A DNA stretch of 64,000 bases from Candidatus Denitrolinea symbiosum (GTDB taxonomy: Bacteria; Chloroflexota; Anaerolineae; Anaerolineales; Villigracilaceae), in NCBI GenBank assembly GCA_017312345.1, contig BLAA01000001.1, positions 744,001 to 808,000 on the forward strand. Reading direction: 5' to 3'. Below the pieces are notes generated by a model that saw only the letters and a program-made list of their open reading frames with translations, searched no databases and was not told the origin of the DNA. Shown here piece after piece: positions 48,221 through 56,412 of the stretch. The stretch's first letter is position 1. Each line of letters starts with the position of its first letter. Made by a program: the position numbers and the translations under genes.

Positions 48221-49020
48221 CAGAAAAAGACCCCGCGTTGGCAAACGAGACCAAACGGATTCTTTTAAAGTCTGCTTTGCAGGCATTCACGTTGGATTTC
48301 CTCTACAACCATCCCATCTACCGCGGCTTGAACTTCTACGGCGGGACATGCCTGCATGTCGTTTACGGATTGAATCGTTTATCGGAAGATCTCGACCTGG
48401 ATAACGGACACGGCATTGACCTTGCCAGCCTGTCCAGCGATGTGCTTGCTTTCTTTCAAAAAACACACAGCTATTCCGAAGCGGCGGTCAAAACCCAGAA
48501 TGCCGCCAACGGGATTTTGCGAATTACGCTCAAATTCCCCGTTTTGAACGCGCTCGGACTATCCAACACGCCCAACGAGGCGCTTCATCTAAAAATGGAA
48601 GTGACTCATCACAAGCAGGCAGCCGTGATCAAAAAGACGCCCGTGTTATATTATGGAAGAAGCATTGTCCCCGCGCATTTTTCCCTCGAAACGATGATGG
48701 CTGGAAAAATGATCGCCTGCCTCGAACGTAACTTTCAGCGCGGACGCGCTGACGCGACCCTCAAAGGCAGGGACTTTTATGACCTGCTCTGGTTCATGCA
48801 AAAACGCATCGAACCCTTGAAAGAGAAACTGGCAAAAGATGGTAAAAAGGAATATACGCCCGAATCAGCAATGGCCGAATTGAAAGCAAAAATTCAGCAT
48901 ATCCGTAAAGAAGACCTTGCCATTGACCTGCTTCCCTTGTTTGAGTCGCGCGTCTTCATCGAGGCCTGGCTGGATGGTTTCCACGAAAATTTTGACGATC
49001 TGATGGCCGCTTATCTATAA
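48184..49020 (+). CDS. abiEii: AbiEii nucleotidyltransferase toxin
   Basis: A 278-residue protein of the AbiEii/AbiGii family. The nucleotidyltransferase motif is YGGTCLHVVYGLNRLSEDLDLD (GG...LSxDLDL, about residues 54-75, including the catalytic Asp pair). Lys and Asp positions later in the protein (MMAGKMIACLERNFQRGRADATLKGRDFYDLLWF) match motif III and the RGRDFYDL signature. These toxins modify tRNA ends or other acceptors. TTG/GTG alternatives exist but ATG 48184 gives the expected N-terminus. Complete, so the system is likely active. Confidence 0.9.
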   Translation: MANLVQTLQHVLTEKDPALANETKRILLKSALQAFTLDFLYNHPIYRGLNFYGGTCLHVVYGLNRLSEDLDLDNGHGIDLASLSSDVLAFFQKTHSYSEAAVKTQNAANGILRITLKFPVLNALGLSNTPNEALHLKMEVTHHKQAAVIKKTPVLYYGRSIVPAHFSLETMMAGKMIACLERNFQRGRADATLKGRDFYDLLWFMQKRIEPLKEKLAKDGKKEYTPESAMAELKAKIQHIRKEDLAIDLLPLFESRVFIEAWLDGFHENFDDLMAAYL

Positions 49021-49061
49021 ACGTTTGCTTTTTTTCTGATGTGCCAAAAGGAGGCATTTCC

Positions 49062-50966
49062 ATGCGCGTCCCCGTCCCTGAAAAATATGAACGAAACGGC
49101 TGGCCGTCTGTTGACCGCCCCGACCTGGCGCCGCCCGAAGGCTGGAGCCTGCCGCTCATCGCCTCGGTCAACCGCGTCTACCAAAGCCGCCTCTCGCCCG
49201 ACGGCGGCCGCATCGCGTTCGTTTGGAACCGCGAAGAACAGGCCGACATCTACGTCATGCCCGCGAAAGGCGGATGGCCAAGCCGCGTATCGTTCACGCG
49301 TCCCAGCACGCCGTATTGGTGGGACCGCGCCCCGCAGTGGTCGCCCGACGGCAAATGGCTGGCCTTCCGCATGAAGGGACATGTCCACATCGTGGACTCG
49401 CGCGGCGGCATTCCCGAAAAACTGCCCGCCCCGCTCGACGCCTCCGCCTCGCCCATCTGGATGCCCGACAGCAATCAACTCATCGTCACGATCCGCCCCG
49501 ACGAGATCCCGCATCTCGCGCTGACCGACCGCGAGGGGACCTTCGTACGCGTCCTCACACGGGACGCGGGCGAGGACTCCGACCCGCGTCCCTCGCCCGA
49601 CGGGACGATGGTCGCGTACGTCCACTGGCCCGACGACGACCGCAACCGCCGCGACATTCGGCTGGTTGACCTCGCCTCGGGCGCGACGCGCGTCCTGGTC
49701 GGCGTGCCGAAGATGAAGGACTGGTTCCCGCGCTGGTCGCCCGACGGGAAGTGGCTCGCGTTCCTCTCGCAGCGCTCGGACTTCAACCAGGTCTGGCTCG
49801 TCCGCCCCGACGGGAGCGACCTGCATCCGTTCACGGATCTCGGCACGAACGTGGAGGAGTTCTCGTGGTCGCCCGACGGGACGCGGCTGGCGCTCGTCGT
49901 CAACCGACGCGGCAGGCTCGATTTGGCCTCAGCCGCTTTGGGGTCGGGGAGAATCGAGGAGGTCAAAACGGGACGCGGAGTCTATTCGCGTCCGCAGTGG
50001 AGTCCCGACGGCGCGTACATCTACGTCGAGTATGAAGACCCGCTGGCGCCGCCCGACATCCATCGCATTGATGTGGCGACGGGGCGCGTGAAGCAGTTGA
50101 CGTTTTCGAATCCGCCCGCGCTCGCGACCCGTCCGATGGTCATGCCCGAGGAGGCGGTCTATAAAAGTTACGACGGGCTGGAGATCGCGGGCCTGCTTTA
50201 CAAACCGAAGCATCCCAACGGCGCGGCGCTGGTGCATCCGCACGGCGGGCCGACCGAGCAGTTTGGGTACACGTGGGAGATTTTGATCCAGTATCTGGCG
50301 GCGAAGGGGTACACGGTTTTGTGTCCGAACTATCGCGGCTCGACGGGATACGGACTCGCGTTCGAACACGCCAACTATAACAACTGGGGCATGGGCGACG
50401 TGCAGGACTGCCTGCACGCCGCGAAATTTTTGGCGGAGATGCCAGAGATCGATCCCGCGCGGCTCGGCATTTACGGTTCGAGTTACGGCGGCTATTTAAC
50501 GGTGGCGTGCCTGGCGCGCGATCCCGAATTTCTTTTCGCGTGCGGCATCAGCCAATACGGCGACGCGTCGCTGGTCAGTTCGTGGGCGCAGTGCGACCGC
50601 AACACGCGTCTCTACACCGAAATGCAGATCGGACATCCCTCGGACAATTGGGAGGTCTTCGTGGACGCTTCGTCCATCCACCAGGTGGCGAACATCCAGG
50701 CGCCGCTGCTGCTCCTGCACGGACTGGAGGACGAGGTGGTCGTGCCGCAGGCCTCGGAGGAACTGGCCGAAGCCCTGCGCCGTCACAACAAGACGTTCGA
50801 GTATAAGACCTACGCGGGCGAACCGCACGGTTTCCAGAAACGCGAGACAGTGCTGGACGCGTCCGCGCGGCTGGAACGGTTTTTGGACTGGTATCTGCTG
50901 CCGCCGTCGGTGCCGAGTCCGATGCGGATGGAGTTGCCGAATGTGGTGGAGGATGATGAGGAGTAG
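49062..50966 (+). CDS. S9 family prolyl-oligopeptidase-like peptidase
   Basis: A 634-residue protein: N-terminal beta-propeller of WSPDGK-type repeats (residues 40-350) and C-terminal alpha/beta hydrolase domain (about 385-634). The catalytic Ser is in GIYGSSYGGYLTV (about 469), Asp in HGLEDEVV (about 555) and His in GEPHGFQ (about 590). AAAAGGAGG at 49045-49053 precedes ATG 49062, making this the start; GTG 49041 would lie before that site. No signal peptide, so probably a cytosolic peptidase. Confidence 0.93.
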   Translation: MRVPVPEKYERNGWPSVDRPDLAPPEGWSLPLIASVNRVYQSRLSPDGGRIAFVWNREEQADIYVMPAKGGWPSRVSFTRPSTPYWWDRAPQWSPDGKWLAFRMKGHVHIVDSRGGIPEKLPAPLDASASPIWMPDSNQLIVTIRPDEIPHLALTDREGTFVRVLTRDAGEDSDPRPSPDGTMVAYVHWPDDDRNRRDIRLVDLASGATRVLVGVPKMKDWFPRWSPDGKWLAFLSQRSDFNQVWLVRPDGSDLHPFTDLGTNVEEFSWSPDGTRLALVVNRRGRLDLASAALGSGRIEEVKTGRGVYSRPQWSPDGAYIYVEYEDPLAPPDIHRIDVATGRVKQLTFSNPPALATRPMVMPEEAVYKSYDGLEIAGLLYKPKHPNGAALVHPHGGPTEQFGYTWEILIQYLAAKGYTVLCPNYRGSTGYGLAFEHANYNNWGMGDVQDCLHAAKFLAEMPEIDPARLGIYGSSYGGYLTVACLARDPEFLFACGISQYGDASLVSSWAQCDRNTRLYTEMQIGHPSDNWEVFVDASSIHQVANIQAPLLLLHGLEDEVVVPQASEELAEALRRHNKTFEYKTYAGEPHGFQKRETVLDASARLERFLDWYLLPPSVPSPMRMELPNVVEDDEE

Positions 50967-50969
50967 ATT

Positions 50970-51078
50970 TGGGACGCGGATGAACGCGGAGATTCTTTTC
51001 TTAAACACGAAGGACACAAAGGCGACGAAGGAAAATGCCCTTTGATGTGAAAGTCTTCTCCGCGTTCATTTTTTCTTG
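50970..51078. repeat. Composite nonamer foldback element
   Basis: Outer arms GCGGATGAACGCGGAGA and TCTCCGCGTTCATTTTTTC. The loop contains an unpaired 9-mer run AAACACGAAGGACACAAAGG, i.e. one arm of the family seen at 43543. Confidence 0.75.
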
Positions 51079-51133
51079 GCGAGTATAATCACTACACTAA
51101 CCTGCTTACCAATCGATAGAAAATGGAGATAAT

Positions 51134-51883
51134 ATGACAACAAACAATGATTCCATTTTTTTGCCAAATGGCACGGAGGTTATGCGTGTACCTGCTGGCA
51201 TGTTCATAATGGGCAGTAAAGAATACGCTCTTCGTAATATAAGCACACCCCAACACGTTGTTGATATTCCTTACGACTATTGGATGGCTCGCTACCCAGT
51301 GACAAATGCCGAGTATGCTGTTTATGTCAAGTCTTATAATGTCAAACATCCTGTTATTGACTGGGAGGAGAAAAAATACTGCCCTGTGACTCGAGTCTCA
51401 TGGGAGGAGGCAGTTATGTATTGCGAGTGGCTCAATCTCCAAATTCAGGATTTTGATTTCAATAATTTGAAATTGCAAATTCGTCTGCCAACCGAAGCAG
51501 AATGGGAAAAAGCCGCTCGTGGTACTGACAGCAGAGAATATCCATGGGGTGACACCTTTGATAAAAACAACTGTAACCTTGTAGGGTTAGAAACACAAAC
51601 GCCAGTAGGCTATTACTCTCCGCGAGGAGATTCACCGTATGGTTGTGCGGATATGGGCGGTAATGTGTGTGAGTGGACAAACAGTATCTATCATTCATAT
51701 CCTTATCGGGCAGATGATGGGCGAGAAGATCAAAAGATTTTTTCAAGTCGTGTAGTGCGTGGTGGCGGTACTATGATTGAAACTGAAGTATGTGCGCGTT
51801 GTGCCTATCGTGAAGCCTGTGATTATTTGGATCGCTATCTTGATAGGGGGTTTCGTGTGGTTTTGGCTCCCCCACTTTTCTAA
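51134..51883 (+). CDS. Formylglycine-generating enzyme-like (SUMF1/FGE-sulfatase) protein
   Basis: A 249-residue FGE-sulfatase-fold protein. Family landmarks are RVPAGMFIMGSKEY (start), YPVTNAEYAVYV, PVTRVSWEEAVMYCEWLN, RLPTEAEWEKAARG, YPWGD, GYYSPRGDSPYGCADMGGNVCEWT and the terminal RGFRVVL. The active-site cysteines of true FGE should lie near the C-terminal part; RCAYREAC contains two, but placing them needs an alignment. The gene is clearly AT-richer than its neighbours (TTT, AAT, TAT codons common), suggesting recent transfer. It could be an FGE, an ergothioneine-type enzyme or a ligand-binding member. Confidence 0.85.
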   Translation: MTTNNDSIFLPNGTEVMRVPAGMFIMGSKEYALRNISTPQHVVDIPYDYWMARYPVTNAEYAVYVKSYNVKHPVIDWEEKKYCPVTRVSWEEAVMYCEWLNLQIQDFDFNNLKLQIRLPTEAEWEKAARGTDSREYPWGDTFDKNNCNLVGLETQTPVGYYSPRGDSPYGCADMGGNVCEWTNSIYHSYPYRADDGREDQKIFSSRVVRGGGTMIETEVCARCAYREACDYLDRYLDRGFRVVLAPPLF

Positions 51884-51990
51884 TTAATGATATGTTCAAC
51901 TACTACTCATTTCACATCTCGAAACCTTCTGTTTTACCCCGACTAAATTTGTTAGCAATCCTTTGATTGTTGTTAGATAAGGATTTCCCA

Positions 51991-52173
51991 ATGACCGAAT
52001 TCTTCCCCTACGATAACCTCACCTGGCCTGAAGTCGCTGACCTGCCGCGCGACGTTCCCCTTGTCCTGCCGCTTGGGTCTTCCTTTGACACCGAGAAACT
52101 CGCCGCGCAACTGGGACATCCCAACCGCGTCGGGATTCTCCCGTCCATTCCCTTCGGCTGGCGTGGGGGTTAG
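51991..52173 (+). pseudogene. N-terminal fragment of a creatininase-like gene
   Basis: Sixty residues from ATG 51991, MTEFFPYDNLTWPEVADLP then LVLPLGSSFDTEKLAAQLGH and GILPSIPFGW, look like the opening of a creatininase/creatinine-amidohydrolase-family protein (TWPEV... LPLGS...). The frame ends at TAG 52173, far short of a full domain. A second, shorter copy of the opening (MTSFFPYDNL) sits at 52904 after the MNT/HEPN pair. Confidence 0.5.
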
Positions 52174-52200
52174 GTTTATAATTGGGCAAGAGAGAGTTCC

Positions 52201-52521
52201 ATGACTACCCATGTCAAAAACATCTTGAAAGAAATCAAAAAGGGACTTTCCCAACTGTACGGAAAACGCCTTCGCGGGCTGGTTCTTTACGGTTCCTATG
52301 CGCGCGGGGATAATCGGGAAGGCTCCGACCTCGACATCCTTGTAATACTCAACGAGTTCGAGCGTTCTCCCATTGAACTGGATCGCACCGAAGATTTGAT
52401 GAGTGAATTGTCGCTGAAATACCTAATCACCATCAGTCCGCTGTTCATGCGCGAAAAAGACTGGCTGACCGCAGACAAACCCCTGCTTCGTAATGTGCGG
52501 GCGGAGGGTGTGCCTATATGA
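52201..52521 (+). CDS. MNT-type nucleotidyltransferase antitoxin (MntA-like)
   Basis: A 106-residue minimal nucleotidyltransferase. The motif GSYARGDNREGSDLDILV (GS-x10-DxD, about residues 31-48) is intact. In MNT/HEPN pairs this protein AMPylates the HEPN toxin to keep it silent. TATAAT at 52177-52182 is a likely -10 box; AGAGAG precedes ATG 52201. It overlaps the HEPN start by 4 nt. Confidence 0.88.
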   Translation: MTTHVKNILKEIKKGLSQLYGKRLRGLVLYGSYARGDNREGSDLDILVILNEFERSPIELDRTEDLMSELSLKYLITISPLFMREKDWLTADKPLLRNVRAEGVPI

Positions 52522-52901
52522 AAGAGTCCACCCAGCAGTTACTCGTCAACGCCGAAGAGACGTTGAACGCGGCAGAAGTTCTTCACAAAGAGGAATATCT
52601 GCGCGACGCCGTCAATCGCGCTTACTACTCTGTTTTCTATATCGCGGAAGCTCTGCTCAATGAAAAGGACTTGCGCTTCAGCAAACATGGGACGGTGCAT
52701 GGAGCATTCGCCCTGCACTACATCAAAACAAAGATTTTCAACGAGAAATATCACAAATTATTGACAGGCGCTTTTCGCCGCCGTATGTTGGGGGATTACG
52801 ATGAAATAGCGCGGTTCACATCCGATGAGGTAAAACAGGTAATTGAACAAGCTTGGGACTTCCTGAGCGCGGCAAAGAACTATCTTGCCAGCCAGCCTTG
52901 A
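52518..52901 (+). CDS. HEPN-domain toxin
   Basis: A 127-residue four-helix HEPN protein of the group paired with MNT proteins. The second-helix signature is RDAVNRAYYSVFYIAEALL (NRAYYxxF), followed by SKHGTVHGAFALHYIKT, and the end is VIEQAWDFLSAAKNYLA. Canonical RNase HEPN members have RxxxxH; here the nearest equivalent is not obvious, as is usual for this subgroup. It is translationally coupled to the antitoxin. Complete. Confidence 0.85.
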   Translation: MKESTQQLLVNAEETLNAAEVLHKEEYLRDAVNRAYYSVFYIAEALLNEKDLRFSKHGTVHGAFALHYIKTKIFNEKYHKLLTGAFRRRMLGDYDEIARFTSDEVKQVIEQAWDFLSAAKNYLASQP

Positions 52902-52903
52902 AA

Positions 52904-53097
52904 ATGACCTCCTTCTTCCCCTACGACAACCTCGCCCGGCCTGAGAGATCGCGGGGGAACCATCCACGAATAGATCACGAACACCGGCGCTGCACCGAAC
53001 GCAGCGCGGTGCAAGCGTAATCGAATATGCGCTCATCGTCGCGTCGAAGACGTTTGTCAAAATAGCCCCAGCGTCGGGCCCCAGCCGCTCCGATTGC
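52904..53097 (+). other. Second creatininase-like start fragment and unassigned spacer
   Basis: ATG 52904 starts MTSFFPYDNLARPE, matching the first residues at 51991, then the similarity stops. A GCTGCACCG/CGGTGCA hairpin lies at about 53000. Nothing else is seen before the thrS promoter. Confidence 0.4.
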
Positions 53098-53125
53098 TTG
53101 ACAAGCGCTCGAACGCGCATATAAT
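53098..53125 (+). promoter_or_regulatory. thrS promoter
   Basis: TTGACA, 16-base spacer, TATAAT: full consensus hexamers, same spacer length as the serS promoter. Confidence 0.9.
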
Positions 53126-53131
53126 AACGTC

Positions 53132-53412
53132 AACATCTGAAAACGCTTTGACCGGGACAAGTAGGCGGTCTCCTGTTTCTGACAGAGAGTCGACGCTGAG
53201 AGTTGAGAGCCGAGACCAGAAACGCCCGCCGAAAACCCCCCGCGAGCGGCGAACAGAACAGTGACCAGTTCACGGTCAGTCAGTATGGGAAACGGATTGC
53301 TCCGTTACAGGCTGAAGAGATGTAAAGCGGAATGTCGTCCGCTCTACAAATCGGGTGGAACCGCGTGAGCAAAACTCTCGCCCCGTGTCGGGCGAGAGTT
53401 TTTTGTTAATCG
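53132..53412 (+). promoter_or_regulatory. T-box riboswitch upstream of thrS
   Basis: The T-box core GGGTGGAACCGCG lies at 53353-53365, followed by the terminator stem ACTCTCGCCC/GGGCGAGAGT with a T6 tail (53372-53406). Stem I begins near AAGTAGGCGG. An ACC codon followed by A (53215-53217) in the Stem I region is a candidate threonine specifier. Readthrough should occur on binding uncharged tRNA-Thr. Confidence 0.92.
53372..53406 (+). terminator. T-box terminator hairpin of thrS
   Basis: 10-bp GC-rich stem with GTGTC-type loop then TTTTTTG. Confidence 0.85.
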
Positions 53413-53476
53413 AAGCGGAGAGTCCCGCGTTCTCCAAAAAGAACGGGAACCCTGCAAGTCAAGAAAGGAAGCGAAA

Positions 53477-55288
53477 ATGGCTCAACAAGTTCAGGAAAAG
53501 TACGAAGAGTCCCACCTTTACAAGGTCCGTCATTCGGCGGCGCACGTCATGGCGCAGGCTGTGGTCGAGATGTTCCCGGAGGCCAAGTACACCATCGGGC
53601 CGCCGGTCGAAAACGGTTTCTATTACGACTTCGACCTGCCGCGCAACCTGACGCCCGAAGATTTGGAAGCCATCGAAAAACGGATGCGCCAGATCGTGCA
53701 GGGTAAATACGATTTCAAAAAGACGGTCATCTCGGCGGACGAGGCGCGGCAGATCTTCAAAAACCAGCCCTACAAACTCGAATTGATTCACGGTCTCGAA
53801 CAGGGCGGGTTCGACGAGTACGGGAATCCGCTCAACGCCAAGCCGGAGATCTCCATCTACCAGCACGATTCGTTCACGGACCTCTGCCGCGGTCCGCACG
53901 TGGCGAACACGAAGGAGATCAAGCCCGACGCCTTCAAGTTGATGTCCATCGCGGGCGCGTACTGGCGCGGCGACGAGAAGAACAAGCAGCTGCAGCGCGT
54001 CTACGGGACGGCGTGGGAGAGCAAAAAGGAGCTCGACGACTATCTCCATCAACTGGAAGAGGCGAAGAAGCGCGACCACCGCAAACTGGGACGGGAACTG
54101 GAGATCTTCATCTTCGAGGACGAAGTCGGCCCCGGCCTGCCGCTGTGGCTCCCGAACGGCGGCGTGTTGATCGAGGAGCTGGAGAAACTCGCCAAAGAGA
54201 TGGAAGAGCAAGCCGGCTACGACCGCGTCCGCACGCCGAGCCTGACGAAGGAAGATTTGTTCATCCGCTCCGGCCACCTTCCCTACTACGCGGAGAGCAT
54301 GTATCCGCCGATGGAACTCGAAGGCGTGAAGTATTACGTCAAGCCGATGAACTGCCCGATGCACCATAAGATCTTCGGCTCGAAGCAGCGTTCCTACCGC
54401 GACCTGCCCGTGCGTCTCGCCGAATACGGGACGTGCTATCGCTACGAGAAGTCGGGCGAACTGTTCGGGCTGATGCGCGTCCGCTCGATGCAGATGAACG
54501 ACGCCCACATCTATTGCAGCGAGGACCAGTTCGAGCAGGAATTCCTGAACGTGGTGGACCTGTATCGCAGGTACTTCGACCTGTTCGGCATCGAGAAATA
54601 TGTGATGCGTCTCTCGCTGCACGGCAAGGCGGGACTCGGCAAGAAGTACGTGGACAACGAACGTCTGTGGCTGAAGACCGAGGAAATGGTGCGCCGCGCC
54701 ATGGACAACGGCGGAGTCCCCTATGTGGAGGCCGAAGACGAGGCCGCCTTCTACGGTCCCAAAATTGACGTTCAGGTTTGGTCCGCCATCGGCCGCGAGT
54801 TCTCGCTGATGACGAACCAGGTGGACTTTGCCGTACCGGAGCGCTTCGACCTGCACTTCACGAACCGCGAAGGCAACGAGGAGATTCCGCTCTGCATCCA
54901 TCGCGCGCCGCTGTCCACGCACGAGCGGATGATCGGCTTCCTGCTCGAACACTACGCGGGCAGTTTCCCCGCCTGGCTTTCGCCCGAACACGCGCGCGTC
55001 ATCCCGATCACGGACAATCAGAACGAGTACGCGCAGGGGATCGTCCAGCAGTTGCGCGCGCAGGGAATCCGCGCCAGCGCGGACGTCAGCGCGCAGCGCA
55101 TGAACGCCAAGATCCGCAACGCGCAGGTGATGAAAGTCCCGTACATGCTCGTCGTCGGCGAGAACGAGATGAACGCGGGACAGGTCTCGCTGCGCGTCCG
55201 CGACGGCTCGCGCCAGGACAACATCCCGTTGGGCGATTTCGTCGCGCGCGCGAAGGATCGGATCGCGAGACGGGCGAAGGAGTTGTAG
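53477..55288 (+). CDS. thrS: Threonyl-tRNA synthetase lacking the TGS domain
   Basis: A 603-residue class II synthetase. The editing domain has HSAAHVMAQ (about residue 19) and TDLCRGPHV (about 137). The catalytic core has the zinc-site region VKPMNCPMHHKIFG (about 290), motif 2 around YRYEKSGELFGLMRVRSMQMND, motif 3 LCIHRAPLSTHERMIGFLLEHYAG and the anticodon-binding domain (500-600). The usual N-terminal TGS domain of about 60 residues is missing, so the protein begins almost at the editing domain. GAAAGGAAGCG precedes ATG 53477. Controlled by a T-box; ends at the terminator at 55309. Confidence 0.97.
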   Translation: MAQQVQEKYEESHLYKVRHSAAHVMAQAVVEMFPEAKYTIGPPVENGFYYDFDLPRNLTPEDLEAIEKRMRQIVQGKYDFKKTVISADEARQIFKNQPYKLELIHGLEQGGFDEYGNPLNAKPEISIYQHDSFTDLCRGPHVANTKEIKPDAFKLMSIAGAYWRGDEKNKQLQRVYGTAWESKKELDDYLHQLEEAKKRDHRKLGRELEIFIFEDEVGPGLPLWLPNGGVLIEELEKLAKEMEEQAGYDRVRTPSLTKEDLFIRSGHLPYYAESMYPPMELEGVKYYVKPMNCPMHHKIFGSKQRSYRDLPVRLAEYGTCYRYEKSGELFGLMRVRSMQMNDAHIYCSEDQFEQEFLNVVDLYRRYFDLFGIEKYVMRLSLHGKAGLGKKYVDNERLWLKTEEMVRRAMDNGGVPYVEAEDEAAFYGPKIDVQVWSAIGREFSLMTNQVDFAVPERFDLHFTNREGNEEIPLCIHRAPLSTHERMIGFLLEHYAGSFPAWLSPEHARVIPITDNQNEYAQGIVQQLRAQGIRASADVSAQRMNAKIRNAQVMKVPYMLVVGENEMNAGQVSLRVRDGSRQDNIPLGDFVARAKDRIARRAKEL

Positions 55289-55308
55289 AGGAGAGAGCAG
55301 AGAATAGA

Positions 55309-55342
55309 GAACAGGCGGAGGATTTTCCTCCGCCTGTTTCTC
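55309..55342 (+). terminator. Intrinsic terminator after thrS
   Basis: AACAGGCGGAGG/CCTCCGCCTGTT stem, TTTT loop, TCTC tail. The inner GGCGGAGGATTTTCCTCCGC is repeated in the terminator at 56890. Confidence 0.8.
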
Positions 55343-55357
55343 GTCGGCCGGTTGGTT

Positions 55358-55867
55358 TTACGGAAACACTTCCTCGGCCTTGTCTTTTTTGCGTCGCGTC
55401 AACCAGTAACCCAGGCCAATGGTAAACAGGAAAACAAGCGCAAATACGTTATATCCATTGCTTACATTGACAGGGTCTTGCGCGCCGAGCGAGAGTAGCA
55501 TTATCCATCCAGCGAGAAGATAGCCGAATATCAAATCGTATCGGTTGGCAAGGCGGACTTTGCGCCAGGTCGAATGGAAGGAGAGAATTGCAGCGGGTGT
55601 TAAAGTTAACAACTCGAGGAACAACCAAAACAGAATGCGCGCGGGGGAGATCAAGCCTGTTGATAATTCTGCGTAGTGTTGATCGAAAACAGGATATTTC
55701 TCCTGGACGGAAAAAAGTACGTTGACGAGCAATTGGTTTTCGTAGGCTTTGAGAAACGCTTGAGCCAGCATAATGACAGCCATGCCAAAGCAGGCATACA
55801 GCCACTTCTCCCAACCCAAAAGTTTCCGTTCGAGTTGCTCCGTCGTCGGGATATTTTTACTTTCCAT
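55358..55867 (-). CDS. Four-helix membrane protein downstream of a PadR regulator
   Basis: A 169-residue protein with four hydrophobic segments (about 22-42, 75-95, 108-128 and 138-155) and a Lys/Arg/Asp-rich C-terminus. No family recognised. It overlaps the PadR-type regulator gene by 11 nt and is surely co-transcribed; in such pairs the regulator commonly controls the membrane protein, often a stress or export component, but nothing here shows the cargo. Confidence 0.7.
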   Translation of the reverse strand: MESKNIPTTEQLERKLLGWEKWLYACFGMAVIMLAQAFLKAYENQLLVNVLFSVQEKYPVFDQHYAELSTGLISPARILFWLFLELLTLTPAAILSFHSTWRKVRLANRYDLIFGYLLAGWIMLLSLGAQDPVNVSNGYNVFALVFLFTIGLGYWLTRRKKDKAEEVFP

Positions 55868-56240
55868 CGCTTTCTCCGTTCATCACATGTTGAATCCGTT
55901 CCGCCACTGCGGGATGTTTAAAGATGAAGATGTTCCGTTCGATGAACATCCGCAATAAGCCGCGCCCCTCGTCGGTGAGACTGTAATATTTGCGCGGCGG
56001 ACCCAATTTGGATTCCCCGCTTTCGCTGGCGACGAGTCCCATTTCCTCGAAGCGGCTGACGGCGCGGTAGATGCTGTTACCGTCGGCGGAGATCATCCCT
56101 TCGCTGAGACGCGTCACCTCAGCGCTCATTTCGTACGGGTAGGCCGGCTTCTCGTCCAGGAGCAGAAGCAGCCAGAAGGTGAGCAGTCCCTTTTTATAGA
56201 CGCTCTCCCAGTTTTCGAGCATGGAATCAAGATTGGGCAC
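55857..56240 (-). CDS. PadR family transcriptional regulator
   Basis: A 127-residue winged-helix regulator. The PadR pattern is KKGLLTFWLLLLLDEKPAYPYEMSAEVTRLS (N-terminal helices), NSIYRAVSRFEEMGLVASES (recognition helix) and PPRKYYSLTDEGRGLLRMF (wing). PadR proteins repress membrane transporter or detoxification genes and respond to small molecules. It probably represses its own two-gene operon. Confidence 0.9.
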   Translation of the reverse strand: MPNLDSMLENWESVYKKGLLTFWLLLLLDEKPAYPYEMSAEVTRLSEGMISADGNSIYRAVSRFEEMGLVASESGESKLGPPRKYYSLTDEGRGLLRMFIERNIFIFKHPAVAERIQHVMNGESDGK

Positions 56241-56352
56241 TGATGTCTCCTTTGGGTATTATTCTATAGGTATAATACTGAAGATATTATAGTGAATGAG
56301 TTGGATTTTGTCAAGCCGCGTCAACGGATAATTGCCCGGCGCGAACCTTTCG

Positions 56353-56382
56353 TTGACGGCTCTCCGCCGCCCGTAGTATCAT
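56353..56382 (+). promoter_or_regulatory. Promoter of the F420-type reductase gene
   Basis: TTGACG, 18-base spacer, TATCAT, then ACGTCCGCTCAAA. Nearly the same sequence precedes infC at 59097. Confidence 0.75.
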
Positions 56383-56412
56383 ACGTCCGCTCAAAGAGCA
56401 AAGGAGACATCC

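Noticed and set aside
51134..51883. Diversity-generating retroelement target
   Set aside because: No reverse transcriptase or template repeat in the window and the C-terminus lacks an evident adenine-specific variable region.
52904..53097. A third toxin-antitoxin or tRNA gene before thrS
   Set aside because: No tRNA fold and no open frame beyond the short duplicated start.
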